From: Streptomyces sp. Root431
GTDB lineage: Bacteria > Actinomycetota > Actinomycetes > Streptomycetales > Streptomycetaceae
DNA: 64,000 nt
Assembly: GCF_001426585.1 (NCBI RefSeq)
Contig: NZ_LMEI01000007.1
Coordinates: 436,227-500,226, forward strand
Reading direction: 5' to 3'
Below, one piece after another: positions 7,290 to 17,829 of the stretch; position 1 is the stretch's first letter; every line of letters starts with the position of its first letter. The notes beneath the pieces are model-generated. The model worked only from the letters and a program-made list of their open reading frames with translations, searched no databases and was not told where the DNA came from. A program made the translations under genes and the position numbers.

Positions 7290-8582
7290 ATGATGCGTAC
7301 GCGTCCGCTGAAGGTGGCGCTGCTGGGCTGTGGAGTGGTCGGCTCAGAGGTGGCGCGCATCATGACGACGCACGCCGACGACCTCGCCGCGCGCATCGGC
7401 GCCCCGGTCGAGCTCGCCGGCGTGGCCGTCCGCCGCCCGGACAAGGTCCGCGGGGGCATCCCGGCCGAGCTGATCACCACCGACGCGACCGCCCTCGTCA
7501 AACGGGGCGACATCGACGTCGTCGTCGAGGTCATCGGCGGGATCGAGCCGGCCCGCACCCTCATCACCACCGCCTTCGAGCACGGCGCCTCCGTCGTCTC
7601 CGCGAACAAGGCGCTCCTCGCCCAGGACGGCGCGACGCTCTACGCCGCCGCCCAGCAGCACGGGCAGGACCTCTACTACGAGGCCGCCGTCGCCGGTGCC
7701 ATCCCGCTGATCCGGCCGCTGCGCGAGTCCCTCGCCGGCGACAAGATCAACCGCGTCATGGGCATCGTCAACGGCACGACGAACTTCATCCTCGACAAGA
7801 TGGACACGTCCGGCGCCGGCTACTCCGAGGCGCTCGACGAGGCCACCGCCCTCGGGTACGCCGAGGCCGACCCGACCGCCGACGTCGAGGGCTTCGACGC
7901 CGCCGCCAAGGCCGCCATCCTCGCCGGGATCGCCTTCCACACGCGCGTGCGCCTCGACGACGTCTACCGCGAGGGCATGACCGAGGTCACCGCCGCCGAC
8001 TTCGCCTCGGCGAAGCAGATGGGCTGCACCATCAAGCTGCTCGCGATCTGCGAGCGGGCCGCCGACGGCGAGTCCGTCACCGCGCGCGTGCACCCCGCGA
8101 TGATCCCGCTGAGCCACCCGCTGGCCTCCGTCCGCGAGGCGTACAACGCGGTCTTCGTCGAGGCCGACGCCGCCGGGCAGCTCATGTTCTACGGCCCCGG
8201 CGCCGGCGGCGCCCCGACGGCCTCGGCCGTCCTCGGCGACCTCGTCGCCGTGTGCCGCAACAAGCTCAACGAGGCCAACGGCCCCGGCGAGTCCGCGTAC
8301 ACCCAGCTGCCCGTGAGCCCCATGGGCGACGTGGTGACGCGGTACCACATCAGCCTCGACGTGGCCGACAAGCCGGGCGTCCTCGCCCAGGTCGCGACGG
8401 TCTTCGCCGAGCACGGCGTATCCATCGATACGGTGCGCCAGCAGGGCAAGGACGGCGAGGCCTCTCTCGTCGTCGTCACCCACCGCGCGCCCGACGCCGC
8501 CCTCTCCGGGACCGTCGAGGCGCTGCGCAAGCTCGACACCGTGCGCGGTGTCGCCAGCATCATGCGTGTTGAAGGGGAGTAA
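7290..8582 (+). CDS. hom: Homoserine dehydrogenase
   Basis: 430 residues. The enzyme reduces aspartate semialdehyde to homoserine with NAD(P)H, the branch point towards threonine and methionine. The N-terminal Rossmann motif is [14 protein letters not shown]. The central catalytic domain shows [18 protein letters not shown] and the [21 protein letters not shown] signature region. Residues about 350-430 are an ACT domain ([15 protein letters not shown]), which usually gives feedback inhibition by threonine. ATG 7290 and ATG 7293 are both possible; AGAGG lies just upstream. It is followed by thrC after seven bases, so the two are cotranscribed. Confidence 0.96.
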   Translation: MMRTRPLKVALLGCGVVGSEVARIMTTHADDLAARIGAPVELAGVAVRRPDKVRGGIPAELITTDATALVKRGDIDVVVEVIGGIEPARTLITTAFEHGASVVSANKALLAQDGATLYAAAQQHGQDLYYEAAVAGAIPLIRPLRESLAGDKINRVMGIVNGTTNFILDKMDTSGAGYSEALDEATALGYAEADPTADVEGFDAAAKAAILAGIAFHTRVRLDDVYREGMTEVTAADFASAKQMGCTIKLLAICERAADGESVTARVHPAMIPLSHPLASVREAYNAVFVEADAAGQLMFYGPGAGGAPTASAVLGDLVAVCRNKLNEANGPGESAYTQLPVSPMGDVVTRYHISLDVADKPGVLAQVATVFAEHGVSIDTVRQQGKDGEASLVVVTHRAPDAALSGTVEALRKLDTVRGVASIMRVEGE

Positions 8583-8589
8583 AGGACCC

Positions 8590-9660
8590 ATGACCAGCAA
8601 GGGCACCCACCAGTGGCGCGGCATCATCGAGGAGTACCGGGACCGCCTTCCGGTCACGGACACGACGCCGGTCGTCACGCTCCGTGAGGGCGGCACGCCG
8701 CTCGTCCCCGCTCAGGTCCTCTCCGAGCGCACGGGCTGCGAGGTGCACCTCAAGGTCGAGGGCGCCAACCCCACCGGCTCCTTCAAGGACCGCGGCATGA
8801 CCATGGCCATCACCAAGGCCAAGGAGGAGGGCGCGCAGGCCGTCATCTGCGCGTCCACCGGCAACACCTCCGCCTCGGCCGCGGCCTACGCGGTACGCGC
8901 CGGCATGGTGTCGGCCGTCCTCGTGCCGCAGGGCAAGATCGCCCTCGGCAAGATGGGCCAGGCGCTCATCCACGGCGCGAAGATCCTCCAGGTCGACGGC
9001 AACTTCGACGACTGCCTGACGCTGGCCCGCAGCCTCTCCGAGAACTACCCGGTGGCGCTGGTCAATTCGGTCAACCCGGTGCGCATCGAGGGCCAGAAGA
9101 CCGCGGCGTTCGAGATCGTGGACATGCTGGGCGACGCCCCCGACATCCACGTGCTGCCCGTCGGCAACGCCGGCAACATCACGGCGTACTGGAAGGGCTA
9201 CACCGAGTACGCCGCCGACGCGATGTCCACGCGCCGGCCGCGCATGTGGGGCTTCCAGGCCTCCGGTTCCGCGCCGCTCGTGCGCGGCGAGGTCGTCAAG
9301 GACCCGTCGACGATCGCCACCGCGATCCGCATCGGCAACCCGGCCTCGTGGGACTACGCGATCGCCGCGCGCGACGAGTCGGGCGGCTTCATCGACGAGG
9401 TGACGGACCGTGAGATCCTGCGCGCCTACCGCCTGTTGGCGGCCCAGGAGGGCGTGTTCGTCGAGCCCGCCTCGGCCGCCTCTGTCGCCGGTCTGCTGAA
9501 GGCCGCCGAGCAGGGCAAGGTCGACCCCGGCCAGACGATCGTCTGCACCGTCACGGGCAACGGCCTGAAGGACCCCGACTGGGCCGTCGCCGGCGCGCCG
9601 CAGCCGGTCACCGTTCCCGTCGATGCCGCGGCCGCCGCCGAGCGTCTGGGTCTGGCCTGA
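8590..9660 (+). CDS. thrC: Threonine synthase
   Basis: 356 residues. The PLP enzyme converts O-phosphohomoserine to threonine. The PLP lysine is in [12 protein letters not shown], the phosphate-binding loop is PVGNAGNIT, and [15 protein letters not shown] is conserved in the family. The frame extends back to 8548 inside hom, but ATG 8590 is preferred because AAAGG lies just before it and the family N-terminus fits. Only seven bases separate it from the hom stop. A 12-base perfect hairpin follows the stop. Confidence 0.96.
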   Translation: MTSKGTHQWRGIIEEYRDRLPVTDTTPVVTLREGGTPLVPAQVLSERTGCEVHLKVEGANPTGSFKDRGMTMAITKAKEEGAQAVICASTGNTSASAAAYAVRAGMVSAVLVPQGKIALGKMGQALIHGAKILQVDGNFDDCLTLARSLSENYPVALVNSVNPVRIEGQKTAAFEIVDMLGDAPDIHVLPVGNAGNITAYWKGYTEYAADAMSTRRPRMWGFQASGSAPLVRGEVVKDPSTIATAIRIGNPASWDYAIAARDESGGFIDEVTDREILRAYRLLAAQEGVFVEPASAASVAGLLKAAEQGKVDPGQTIVCTVTGNGLKDPDWAVAGAPQPVTVPVDAAAAAERLGLA

Positions 9661-9667
9661 TCCCACC

Positions 9668-9698
9668 GCTTCACCCCGCGCTTCGTGCGGGGTGAAGC
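9668..9698 (+). terminator. Terminator of the hom-thrC operon
   Basis: Perfect 12-base stem (GCTTCACCCCGC / GCGGGGTGAAGC) around a 7-base loop, eight bases after the thrC stop. It implies that thrB has its own promoter. Confidence 0.85.
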
Positions 9699-9803
9699 AC
9701 TGATCGAAACCCGATCAGGAACGTACATAGGCGCACAGGTTGGCTCGCGACACGCATCGTGCGCCTCCTGTGCGCCCTATGTCGCCACAGAACCTTCCTT
9801 CGA

Positions 9804-9809
9804 TAGGCT
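9804..9809 (+). promoter_or_regulatory. Possible -10 element of thrB
   Basis: TAGGCT lies in the 296-base gap between thrC and thrB, about 150 bases before the thrB start. No clear -35 hexamer is visible. Confidence 0.35.
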
Positions 9810-9956
9810 GTACCGAACCCGCCCCGACGCATATGCGCGGTGTTGTTGCCGTTGTCGCCTCCGTGGCCGAAACGGCCCCCGGGTCCCCGAGTACCTCTCA
9901 AGCCAAGCCTGTTGTGTGAACCACCCGTTGTCGCAATCAAGGAGAGTCATCGAGCG

Positions 9957-10874
9957 ATGGCCGGTCCAGCGTTCCGCGCCGCCGTCGTACGGGTGCGCGT
10001 CCCCGCCACCAGCGCCAATCTCGGCCCGGGCTTCGATGCCTTCGGCCTGTCGCTGGGCCTCTACGACGACGTCGTCGTCCGGGTAGCCGACTCGGGGCTG
10101 CACGTCGACATCGCCGGCGAGGGCGCGGAGACCCTCCCGCGCGACGAGAGCCACCTGCTCGTACGTTCCCTGCGCACGGCCTTCGACCTGCTCGGCGGGC
10201 AGCCGCGCGGCCTTGAGGTCGTCTGCGCCAACCGCATCCCGCACGGCCGCGGCCTCGGCTCCTCCTCCGCCGCCATCTGCGCCGGCATCGTCGCCGCCCG
10301 CGCCGTGACCATAGGCGGGGACGCGAAGCTCGACGAGGCGGCCCTGCTCGAACTCGCCACCGAGATCGAGGGGCACCCCGACAACGTCGCCGCCTGTCTG
10401 CTCGGCGGCTTCACGCTCGCCTGGACCGAGTCCGGCGCCGCGCGGGCGATCAGGATGGATCCCTCGGATTCCATCGTTCCGGTGGTTTTCGTCCCCGGAA
10501 AGCCCGTACTGACCGAGACCGCCCGCGGACTCCTGCCGCGCACCGTCCCGCACGTGGACGCCGCGGCCAACGCCGGGCGCGCCGCGCTCCTCGTCGAGGC
10601 CCTGACCCGACGCCCCGAGCTGCTGCTCTCGGCCACCGAGGACCGGCTGCACCAGGAGTACCGGGCCCCCGCGATGCCGGAGAGCATCGCGCTTGTGAAC
10701 CGACTGCGCGCGGACGGCGTCCCCGCGGTCATCTCCGGCGCGGGCCCCACGGTCCTCGCGCTGGCCGAACACGGGACGGCCGACAAGGTCGCCCGACTGG
10801 CGGGCGAGGGCTGGGCCGCGAACCGGCTCGACCTCGACGCGTCCGGAGCGAGCGTGCTGCCGCTGGCGCCCTAG
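9957..10874 (+). CDS. thrB: Homoserine kinase
   Basis: 305 residues. The GHMP-family kinase phosphorylates homoserine, supplying the substrate of threonine synthase. The ATP-binding motif HGRGLGSSSAAICAG, the N-terminal VPATSANLGPGFD, and the C-terminal VISGAGPTVLAL are all diagnostic. I chose ATG 9957 (AGGAGAG about ten bases upstream) rather than the earlier in-frame start at 9840, since VRVRVPATSANLG is normally within the first 25 residues. It is separated from hom-thrC by a strong terminator. Confidence 0.95.
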   Translation: MAGPAFRAAVVRVRVPATSANLGPGFDAFGLSLGLYDDVVVRVADSGLHVDIAGEGAETLPRDESHLLVRSLRTAFDLLGGQPRGLEVVCANRIPHGRGLGSSSAAICAGIVAARAVTIGGDAKLDEAALLELATEIEGHPDNVAACLLGGFTLAWTESGAARAIRMDPSDSIVPVVFVPGKPVLTETARGLLPRTVPHVDAAANAGRAALLVEALTRRPELLLSATEDRLHQEYRAPAMPESIALVNRLRADGVPAVISGAGPTVLALAEHGTADKVARLAGEGWAANRLDLDASGASVLPLAP

Positions 10875-10884
10875 GGGCGCGGCG

Positions 10885-10910
10885 GCGGGGGCGCCGGGCA
10901 GCGCCCCCGC
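10885..10910 (+). terminator. Terminator of thrB
   Basis: Perfect 10-base G/C stem GCGGGGGCGC / GCGCCCCCGC with a six-base loop, ten bases after the thrB stop. Confidence 0.8.
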
Positions 10911-11303
10911 ACTGCTCCGGACAAGAGATTGCCGGTGAGGGAGAGGGGGAATGTTTGTTGGAGCCGGTAGTGTTAACCTCAAGTCAGCACCCGGCGCCTT
11001 TGTGGCGCGGTGCTGAGTGTCCCCATCAGGGACCACCGATTCTTCCGGGAGCCTCCCCAACTGCCTGAGCAGCCTGCCTGAGCAGTTTCGAGCACGCTCC
11101 GGAACCGGCACGACACCCCTCGCTCTTCTGCAGTGAGGGCCGAGCAGGGGGCGCTCGGGCCGGACCCCAGCACGTTTCTCTCTCCGCCGTACCCGGCGGG
11201 ACCACCGCCCCGGACACGGTCCACCCAACACGGGACCGCTGCCGGACAGCACAACCGGTCGCCGAGCCAGATGGCCGACGTCCGCTCCAGGGAAGGACCC
11301 TTC
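10911..11303 (+). promoter_or_regulatory. Long structured leader upstream of rho
   Basis: About 390 bases without a recognised gene. An A/T-rich patch at 10950-10980 (TTGTTG, GTTAACC) probably holds the promoter. It is followed by a hairpin at 10984-11016 (TCAGCAC...TGCTGA with an inner GGCGCC/GGCGC stem) and a tandem repeat CTGCCTGAGCAG near 11061-11086. Long leaders are known to mediate rho autoregulation in other bacteria; that role here is inference. Confidence 0.55.
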
Positions 11304-13370
11304 GTGAGCGACACCACCGATCTGATGGGCGTGACTGCCGACAACAGTGTCGACACCGCCGCGCCCGCCGCAGGTGCTGCCTCCGGCGGCACCGCACGGC
11401 GCCGCCGCTCCGGCACCGGCCTCGACGGCATGGTCCTGGCCGAGCTGCAGCAGGTCGCGTCCGGCCTCGGCATCAGGGGCACTGCGCGCATGCGCAAGAG
11501 CCAGCTGATCGAGGTCATCAAGGAGGCGCAGGCCGGAGGCGGTTCCGCCGCCCCCGCCAAGACCGCCGAGGCCGCTGAGACCAAGCCGAAGCGCCGCGCC
11601 ACCTCCAAGACCCGTACGGGCGAGACCGCGGCCGAGGCCGCCGCGCCGCAGGCGGAGAAGGCCGAGAAGGCCGTCGCCCAGCAGCAGATCGACATCCCGG
11701 GTCAGCCCGCCTCCGAGGACCAGCCGGCCGGTGAGCGCCGTCGTCGTCGCGCCACCGCCCCCGCCGGTTCGCCGGAGGGCGAGGCCAAGGCCGAGGCCGC
11801 GCAGGTCGTCAAGACCGAGGCCCGTGCCGAGACCCGTACCGAGGTCAAGACCGACGCGCAGGCCGACGCCAAGGCCGAGGGTGCCGTCGACGGCGCCGAG
11901 GGTCGTGGCCGCCGTGACCGTGGCGAGCGCGGGGAGCGCGGCGAGCGCCGTGACCGCCGTGACCGTCAGCGCGACCGCGGCAAGGGCGACGAGCAGCAGG
12001 GCGGTGGCCAGGGCGGCCAGCGTCAGCGCCAGGGCGGCCAGGGTCAGGGCCAGCAGGGCCAGGGTCAGGGCCAGAGCCAGGGTCAGCAGGGTGGCCAGCA
12101 GGCCGGCCCGCAGGACGACTACGACGACGAGGCGGGCGGCCGTCGCGGCCGTCGCGGTCGCTACCGCGACCGTCGTGGCCGTCGTGGCCGTGACGACTTC
12201 CAGGCCGGCGAGCCGCAGGTCTCCGACGACGACGTCCTGATCCCCGTCGCGGGCATCCTGGACATCCTCGACAACTACGCGTTCATCCGGACCTCCGGCT
12301 ACCTGCCCGGCCCGAACGACGTGTACGTCTCCCTCGCCCAGGTCCGCAAGAACGGCCTGCGCAAGGGTGACCACGTCACCGGTGCCGTGCGTCAGCCGAA
12401 GGACGGCGAGCGCCGCGAGAAGTTCAACGCGCTGGTCCGCCTGGACTCCGCGAACGGCATGGCCGCCGACTCCGGCCGCGGCCGCCCGGAGTTCAACAAG
12501 CTCACCCCGCTGTACCCGCAGGACCGCCTCCGTCTGGAGACGGACCCGGGCGTCCTGACCACCCGCATCATCGACCTCGTGTCGCCGATCGGTAAGGGCC
12601 AGCGCGGTCTGATCGTGGCCCCGCCGAAGACCGGCAAGACCATGATCATGCAGGCGATCGCCAACGCGATCACGCACAACAACCCCGAGTGCCACCTGAT
12701 GGTCGTCCTGGTCGACGAGCGTCCGGAAGAGGTCACCGACATGCAGCGGTCGGTCAAGGGCGAGGTCATCTCCTCGACCTTCGACCGTCCGGCCGAGGAC
12801 CACACGACCGTCGCCGAGCTGGCCATCGAGCGCGCCAAGCGTCTCGTGGAGCTGGGTCACGACGTCGTCGTCCTGCTCGACTCGATCACCCGCCTGGGCC
12901 GCGCGTACAACCTCGCGGCGCCGGCCTCCGGCCGCATCCTGTCCGGTGGTGTCGACTCGACCGCGCTCTACCCGCCGAAGCGCTTCTTCGGTGCCGCGCG
13001 CAACATCGAGGACGGCGGCTCGCTGACCATCCTCGCGACCGCGCTCGTCGACACCGGTTCGCGCATGGACGAGGTGATCTTCGAGGAGTTCAAGGGCACC
13101 GGCAACATGGAGCTCAAGCTCGACCGGAAGCTCGCCGACAAGCGCATCTTCCCGGCGGTGGACGTCGACGCGTCCGGCACCCGTAAGGAAGAGATCCTGC
13201 TCGGCGCCGACGAGCTCGCCGTCACCTGGAAGCTGCGTCGCGTGCTGCACGCGCTCGACCAGCAGCAGGCGATCGAGCTGCTCCTCGACAAGATGAAGCA
13301 GACGAAGTCGAACGGCGAGTTCCTGCTCCAGATCCAGAAGACGACGCCTGGCGGCAAGAACGACGACTGA
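11304..13370 (+). CDS. rho: Transcription termination factor Rho
   Basis: 688 residues, much longer than the E. coli enzyme (419). The hexameric RNA helicase releases RNA polymerase at Rho-dependent sites. Residues about 30-75 are a Rho-N helical domain. Residues about 80-305 are a low-complexity insert, first Ala/Lys/Glu-rich, then Arg/Asp-rich, then Gln/Gly repeats. The RNA-binding fold starts near 310 ([13 protein letters not shown]). The Walker A APPKTGKT is at 439-446, followed by [13 protein letters not shown] and [14 protein letters not shown] 11304 was chosen because GGAAGGA lies six bases before it; the open frame extends upstream to 11133. Such inserts are a known feature of actinobacterial Rho. 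Confidence 0.96.
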   Translation: MSDTTDLMGVTADNSVDTAAPAAGAASGGTARRRRSGTGLDGMVLAELQQVASGLGIRGTARMRKSQLIEVIKEAQAGGGSAAPAKTAEAAETKPKRRATSKTRTGETAAEAAAPQAEKAEKAVAQQQIDIPGQPASEDQPAGERRRRRATAPAGSPEGEAKAEAAQVVKTEARAETRTEVKTDAQADAKAEGAVDGAEGRGRRDRGERGERGERRDRRDRQRDRGKGDEQQGGGQGGQRQRQGGQGQGQQGQGQGQSQGQQGGQQAGPQDDYDDEAGGRRGRRGRYRDRRGRRGRDDFQAGEPQVSDDDVLIPVAGILDILDNYAFIRTSGYLPGPNDVYVSLAQVRKNGLRKGDHVTGAVRQPKDGERREKFNALVRLDSANGMAADSGRGRPEFNKLTPLYPQDRLRLETDPGVLTTRIIDLVSPIGKGQRGLIVAPPKTGKTMIMQAIANAITHNNPECHLMVVLVDERPEEVTDMQRSVKGEVISSTFDRPAEDHTTVAELAIERAKRLVELGHDVVVLLDSITRLGRAYNLAAPASGRILSGGVDSTALYPPKRFFGAARNIEDGGSLTILATALVDTGSRMDEVIFEEFKGTGNMELKLDRKLADKRIFPAVDVDASGTRKEEILLGADELAVTWKLRRVLHALDQQQAIELLLDKMKQTKSNGEFLLQIQKTTPGGKNDD
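11890..12118 (+). repeat. Low-complexity Arg/Asp and Gln/Gly repeats inside rho
   Basis: Internal near-repeats (GAGCGCGGCGAGCGC, then GGCCAGGGTCAG-type units) encode [12 protein letters not shown] followed by [12 protein letters not shown] segments. They mark the disordered, RNA-contacting insert of Rho. Confidence 0.8.
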
Positions 13371-13453
13371 CGTGTGACCTGCGTCACGCGTCGGTCGCGC
13401 GACAGGAGCGGGGCCTCGGTCTCGTAACCTCGTCGTGACCTGCACAAACCACT

Positions 13454-13482
13454 GCGCCCACCGTGCCCCGCACGGTGGGCGC
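13454..13482 (+). terminator. Terminator of rho
   Basis: Perfect 13-base stem GCGCCCACCGTGC / GCACGGTGGGCGC with a three-base loop, 84 bases after the rho stop. Confidence 0.85.
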
Positions 13483-13576
13483 GGTGCGTTGTGCCCCGAA
13501 ACCTCACAGGTCCGTATGCAACCCTTTTGGGTGCTTCGCCGTCACACATGGTGAACCGAGGGCCTGAGGGAAGACG

Positions 13577-14707
13577 ATGACCGAGCAGAACAACACCGGC
13601 CGAATACGCCCCCGACGCCCCGGGGGCGTGGGGGGACCCCCAGGCGCGGGAAGCGGCCGCCGCCGCAAGCCGCCCGCCAAGGGCCGGCGCCGCCTGGCGA
13701 TCCTCCTGTCGGGGGCCGCCGCGGTCCTCGTCCTGGGCGGGGCCGGTCTGGGGTACGTGTACGTCAAGCTCGACGGCAACATCAAGGGCGTCGACATCAA
13801 CGCCCAGCTCGGCACCGAGCGCCCCGACGACGTCGACAACGGCTCGCTGGACATCCTCGTCCTCGGCTCCGACTCCCGCTCCGGCGCCAACGCCGCGTAC
13901 GGCGAGGACGAGGGCGGCGCCCGCTCCGACACCGCGATGGTCGTCCACGTCTACGAGGGCCACAAGAAGGCCAGCGTGGTCTCCATCCCCCGCGACACCC
14001 TCATCGACCGGCCGCGGTGCACCGACGGGAAGGGCACCTCCGTCCCCGGCGAGCAGCGCGCGATGTTCAACACGGCGTACGAGGTCGGCGGCCCGGCCTG
14101 CGCCGTCAAGACCGTCGAGGCGATGTCCGGCATCCGCATGGACCACTACATCGAGGTCGACTTCACCGGCTTCAAGAAGCTCATCGACGAACTCGGCGGC
14201 GTGGAGATCACCACCACCCAGCCGATCCAGGACTCCAAGAGCCACCTCGACCTCGCCCCCGGCACCCACACCCTCGACGGCGAGCAGTCCCTCGGCCTCG
14301 TCCGCACCCGCAAGAGCGTCGGCGACGGCAGCGACCTCGGCCGCATCCAGCTCCAGCAGGCCTTCATGAAGGCCTTCATCGACCAGGTCAAGGACGTCGG
14401 CGTCTTCACCAACCCGGCCAAGCTCCTCGACCTCGCCGACGCCGCCACCAAGGCCATCACCCCGGACTCCGAGCTCGACTCCGTCCAGGAGCTCATGGGC
14501 TTCGCCAAGGGCCTCTCCGGCATCGCCCCCCAGAACGTCCACATGGTCACGCTGCCGGTCGAGTACGACCCCGTCGACCCCAACCGCGTCATCCCGCTGG
14601 AGGCCCAGTCCCGGCAGGTCTGGACGGCCCTCAAGACCGACAGGCCGATCCCCGCGTCGGCGACGAAGGACGCCGCCACCGGCAAGGCCGACGGCCTCGT
14701 GAAGTAG
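13577..14707 (+). CDS. LytR-CpsA-Psr (LCP) family cell-wall polymer ligase
   Basis: 376 residues. There is a cytoplasmic basic/proline-rich tail (1-38), one membrane helix (about 38-60) and an extracellular LCP domain from about 90. Motifs: [21 protein letters not shown] and [11 protein letters not shown] with the conserved arginines that bind polyprenyl pyrophosphate. Later segments [17 protein letters not shown] and [21 protein letters not shown] are typical. The family transfers anionic glycopolymers from undecaprenyl carriers to peptidoglycan. ATG 13577 follows GAGGGAAG. The WecA-type transferase at 19933 could feed the same pathway. Confidence 0.93.
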   Translation: MTEQNNTGRIRPRRPGGVGGPPGAGSGRRRKPPAKGRRRLAILLSGAAAVLVLGGAGLGYVYVKLDGNIKGVDINAQLGTERPDDVDNGSLDILVLGSDSRSGANAAYGEDEGGARSDTAMVVHVYEGHKKASVVSIPRDTLIDRPRCTDGKGTSVPGEQRAMFNTAYEVGGPACAVKTVEAMSGIRMDHYIEVDFTGFKKLIDELGGVEITTTQPIQDSKSHLDLAPGTHTLDGEQSLGLVRTRKSVGDGSDLGRIQLQQAFMKAFIDQVKDVGVFTNPAKLLDLADAATKAITPDSELDSVQELMGFAKGLSGIAPQNVHMVTLPVEYDPVDPNRVIPLEAQSRQVWTALKTDRPIPASATKDAATGKADGLVK

Positions 14708-14853
14708 CCCCCCGGACAGCCGGGGAATACTTTCGGCCGGACCCCGGTTTGGGGAGATGCGGCCGGTCCTGGCAGACTGGTACGTCGGCCCCGGTTCACG
14801 TCTTCCGCAATCCGCGGAGGCGACCCGGTGCCCTCCCGAAACTAGGAGACACC

Positions 14854-15075
14854 TTGAAGCGCGAGATTCACCCCGAGTACGTCGAGACCCAGGTCAGCTG
14901 CACCTGTGGCGCGTCGTTCACCACCCGTAGCACCCTCTCCGAAGGCACCATCCGTGCCGAGGTCTGCTCCGAGTGCCACCCGTTCTACACGGGCAAGCAG
15001 AAGATCCTCGACACCGGCGGCCGCGTGGCTCGCTTCGAGGCCCGCTTCGGCAAGGCCGGCTCCGCCGCGAAGTAG
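14854..15075 (+). CDS. rpmE: 50S ribosomal protein L31 (zinc-binding C+ form)
   Basis: 73 residues, starting [16 protein letters not shown]. Four cysteines (CTCG and [13 protein letters not shown]) make the zinc-binding C+ form, which Streptomyces normally replaces by a cysteine-free paralogue under zinc limitation. TTG 14854 is the start, with AGGAG five bases before it; a much longer open frame upstream is not the gene. No Zur box is evident, as expected for the zinc-replete paralogue. Confidence 0.96.
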   Translation: MKREIHPEYVETQVSCTCGASFTTRSTLSEGTIRAEVCSECHPFYTGKQKILDTGGRVARFEARFGKAGSAAK

Positions 15076-15084
15076 CGAGCCCCT

Positions 15085-15129
15085 GCGCCGGTCCACGGTC
15101 GCCCCCGCGCGGGTGGCCGGGACCGGCGC
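15085..15129 (+). terminator. Probable terminator or hairpin after rpmE
   Basis: 10-base arms GCGCCGGTCC / GGACCGGCGC separated by 25 bases and followed by TTTG. It lies between rpmE and prfA. Confidence 0.55.
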
Positions 15130-15172
15130 TTTGCCGTCCCCGTAGCAACTGACGAAAACCCAGGAGCCCCCG

Positions 15173-16249
15173 ATGTTCGAGGCGGTCGAGGAACTGGTCG
15201 GCGAACACGCCGATCTCGAGACCAAGCTCGCGGACCCTTCGGTCCACGCCGATCAGGCGAACGCGCGCAAGCTGAACAAGCGCTACGCCGAGCTGACCCC
15301 GATCGTCGCCACCTTCCGCTCCTGGAAGCAGACCGGTGACGACATCGAGACCGCCCGCGAGTTCGCGCACGACGACCCCGACTTCGCCGCAGAGGTCAAG
15401 CTGCTGGAGAAGCAGCGGGAGGAGCTCACCGAGAAGCTCCGCCTCCTGCTCGTCCCGCGCGACCCCAGCGACGACAAGGACGTCATCCTGGAGATCAAGG
15501 CGGGCGCGGGCGGCGACGAGTCCGCCCTCTTCGCCGGCGACCTGCTCCGCATGTACCTCCGGTACGCCGAGCGCGTCGGCTGGAAGACCGAGATCATCGA
15601 CGCCACCGAGTCCGAGCTGGGCGGCTACAAGGACGTCCAGGTCGCCGTGAAGACCAAGGGCGGCAACGGCGCCACCGAGCCCGGCCAGGGCGTCTGGGCC
15701 CGCCTCAAGTACGAGGGCGGCGTCCACCGCGTGCAGCGCGTGCCCGCGACCGAGTCCGCCGGCCGCATCCACACCTCCGCCGCCGGCGTGCTCGTCACGC
15801 CCGAGGCCGAGGAGGTCGAGGTCGAGATCGTCGCCAACGACCTGCGCATCGACGTCTACCGCTCGTCGGGCCCCGGCGGCCAGTCGGTCAACACCACCGA
15901 CTCCGCCGTCCGCATCACCCACCTGCCGACCGGCATCGTCGCCTCCTGCCAGAACGAGAAGAGCCAGCTCCAGAACAAGGAGCAGGCCATGCGCATCCTG
16001 CGGTCCCGACTGCTCGCCGCCGCGCAGGAGGAGGCCGAGTCCAAGGCCGCCGACGCCCGCCGCAGCCAGGTCCGCACCGTCGACCGCTCCGAGAAGATCC
16101 GGACGTACAACTTCCCGGAGAACCGCATCTCGGACCACCGCGTCGGCTTCAAGGCGTACAACTTGGACCAGGTGCTCGACGGCGACCTGGACGCGATGAT
16201 CCAGGCGTGCGTCGACGCCGATTCGGCCGCCAAGCTCGCCGCGGCGTAA
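15173..16249 (+). CDS. prfA: Peptide chain release factor 1
   Basis: 358 residues. It recognises UAA and UAG in the ribosomal A site and triggers peptide release. The PAT anticodon-mimic tripeptide is in [14 protein letters not shown], and the catalytic GGQ is in [17 protein letters not shown], whose glutamine is the methylation target of PrmC. prmC follows 37 bases downstream, the conserved prfA-prmC pairing. ATG 15173 follows CAGGAG. Confidence 0.97.
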   Translation: MFEAVEELVGEHADLETKLADPSVHADQANARKLNKRYAELTPIVATFRSWKQTGDDIETAREFAHDDPDFAAEVKLLEKQREELTEKLRLLLVPRDPSDDKDVILEIKAGAGGDESALFAGDLLRMYLRYAERVGWKTEIIDATESELGGYKDVQVAVKTKGGNGATEPGQGVWARLKYEGGVHRVQRVPATESAGRIHTSAAGVLVTPEAEEVEVEIVANDLRIDVYRSSGPGGQSVNTTDSAVRITHLPTGIVASCQNEKSQLQNKEQAMRILRSRLLAAAQEEAESKAADARRSQVRTVDRSEKIRTYNFPENRISDHRVGFKAYNLDQVLDGDLDAMIQACVDADSAAKLAAA

Positions 16250-16286
16250 GTTCCGTAAGCCCCACCCCGCACCACGGAGGACCAGC

Positions 16287-17132
16287 GTGAACCTGCTGCT
16301 TGCCGAGGTGGCCCAGGCCACCCAGCGGCTGGCCGACGCCGGCGTTCCCTCACCGCGTTTCGACGCGGAGGAGCTCGCCGCGTTCGTGCACGGCGTCAAG
16401 CGGGGGGAGCTGCACAACGTCAAGGACGCGGACTTCGACGCCCGCTACTGGGAGACGATCGCCCGCCGCGAGGCCCGCGAACCGCTCCAGCACATCACCG
16501 GCCGGGCGTTCTTCCGCTACCTGGAGCTCCAGGTGGGGCCCGGCGTCTTCGTGCCCCGCCCCGAGACCGAGTCGGTCGTCGGCTGGGCCATAGACGCCGT
16601 ACGCGCCATGGACGTCGTCGAACCGCTCATCGTCGACCTCTGCACCGGCTCGGGGGCCATCGCCCTCGCCATGGCGCAGGAGGTCCCGCGCTCGCGCGTG
16701 CACGCGGTGGAGCTCTCCGACGACGCCCTCGTGTGGACCCGGAAGAACGCCGAGGGCTCCCGCGTCACCGTCCACCAGGGCAACGCGCTGACCGCCCTCC
16801 CGGAGCTCGACGGCCAGGTCGACCTGGTCATCTCCAACCCGCCGTACATCCCGCTCACCGAGTGGGAGTACGTGGCACCCGAGGCCCGTGACCACGACCC
16901 GGAGATGGCCCTCTTCTCCGGCGAGGACGGCCTCGACACCATCCGCGGCATCGAGCGCACCGCCCACCGGCTGCTGCGTCCCGGCGGCCTCGTCGTCATC
17001 GAGCACGCGGACACCCAGGGCGGGCAGGTGCCGTGGATCTTCAACGAAGAGGCCGGCTGGGCCGACGCCGCCGACCACCCGGACCTGAACAACCGGCCGC
17101 GCTTCGCGACCGCCCGCAAGGCCATGCCATGA
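16287..17132 (+). CDS. prmC: Release-factor glutamine N5-methyltransferase
   Basis: 281 residues. It methylates the GGQ glutamine of RF1 and RF2 using S-adenosylmethionine. The SAM motif is VDLCTGSGAIALAMA and the catalytic NPPY is in LVISNPPYIPLTEWEYV. The N-terminal helical domain binds the release factor. GTG 16287 follows GGAGG at good spacing. It probably forms one transcription unit with prfA upstream and the Sua5 and phosphatase-like genes downstream. Confidence 0.95.
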   Translation: MNLLLAEVAQATQRLADAGVPSPRFDAEELAAFVHGVKRGELHNVKDADFDARYWETIARREAREPLQHITGRAFFRYLELQVGPGVFVPRPETESVVGWAIDAVRAMDVVEPLIVDLCTGSGAIALAMAQEVPRSRVHAVELSDDALVWTRKNAEGSRVTVHQGNALTALPELDGQVDLVISNPPYIPLTEWEYVAPEARDHDPEMALFSGEDGLDTIRGIERTAHRLLRPGGLVVIEHADTQGGQVPWIFNEEAGWADAADHPDLNNRPRFATARKAMP

Positions 17133-17181
17133 CCGGCATGACCGCCATGACGAACCACGCGTACGAGGAGGCCGGGAACTG

Positions 17182-17829
17182 ATGGCACGGCGATACGACT
17201 GCAACGAAGCCACCGATCGTGTGACCGGTCTGCGCGAGGCCGCGTCCGCCGTCCGCCGGGGCGAGCTGGTCGTGCTGCCCACCGACACCGTGTACGGGAT
17301 CGGGGCGGACGCCTTCAGCAGCGAGGCCGTCGCGGACCTGCTGGCCGCCAAGGGCCGGGGCCGCAACATGCCCACGCCCGTGCTCATCGGCTCCCCGAAC
17401 ACCCTCCACGGCCTGGTCACGGACTTCTCCGAGCACGCCTGGGAGCTCGTCGACGCCTTCTGGCCCGGCGCCCTGACCCTCGTCGCCAAGCACCAGCCGT
17501 CCCTCCAGTGGGACCTGGGCGACACCCGCGGCACCGTCGCCATCCGCATGCCGTTGCACCCGGTCGCGATCGAGCTGCTCACCGAGGTCGGCCCGATGGC
17601 CGTCTCCTCGGCGAACCTGACGGGCCACCCGTCGCCGGAGGACTGTGACGCCGCCCAGCAGATGCTCGGCGACTCCGTCTCCGTCTACCTCGACGGCGGC
17701 CCCACGCCCGGCATCGTCCCCTCGTCCATCGTCGACGTCACGGGCAAGGTGCCGGTGCTGCTGCGCGAGGGCGCGCTGTCCCCGGAGGAGCTCCGGAAGG
17801 TCGTACCCGACCTCGAGGTGGCACATTGA
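17182..17829 (+). CDS. L-threonylcarbamoyladenylate synthase (Sua5/YrdC/YwlC family)
   Basis: 215 residues. The family makes threonylcarbamoyl-AMP from threonine, bicarbonate and ATP, the first step of t6A37 tRNA modification. Motifs: VLPTDTVYGIGADAF near the N-terminus, AKGRGRNMPTPVLI, WPGALTLV, and PMAVSSANLTGHPSP. It lacks the C-terminal Sua5 extension, so it is of the short YrdC/TsaC type. GAGGAGG lies upstream of ATG 17182. Its last codons overlap the start of the next gene by four bases, so translation is coupled. Confidence 0.92.
   Translation: MARRYDCNEATDRVTGLREAASAVRRGELVVLPTDTVYGIGADAFSSEAVADLLAAKGRGRNMPTPVLIGSPNTLHGLVTDFSEHAWELVDAFWPGALTLVAKHQPSLQWDLGDTRGTVAIRMPLHPVAIELLTEVGPMAVSSANLTGHPSPEDCDAAQQMLGDSVSVYLDGGPTPGIVPSSIVDVTGKVPVLLREGALSPEELRKVVPDLEVAH

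Noticed and set aside
11890..12118. Possible CRISPR-like or satellite array
   Set aside because: The repeats are in frame within rho, encode a Gln/Gly-rich tract and have no spacer structure.
9777..13445. Minus-strand open frame of 1222 codons across thrB and rho
   Set aside because: It is antisense to two certain genes, has a composition typical of shadow frames, and has no ribosome site.
15176..15182. Zur-type regulation of rpmE
   Set aside because: The encoded L31 is the zinc-binding form, which is not normally Zur-repressed, and no palindromic Zur box was seen upstream.
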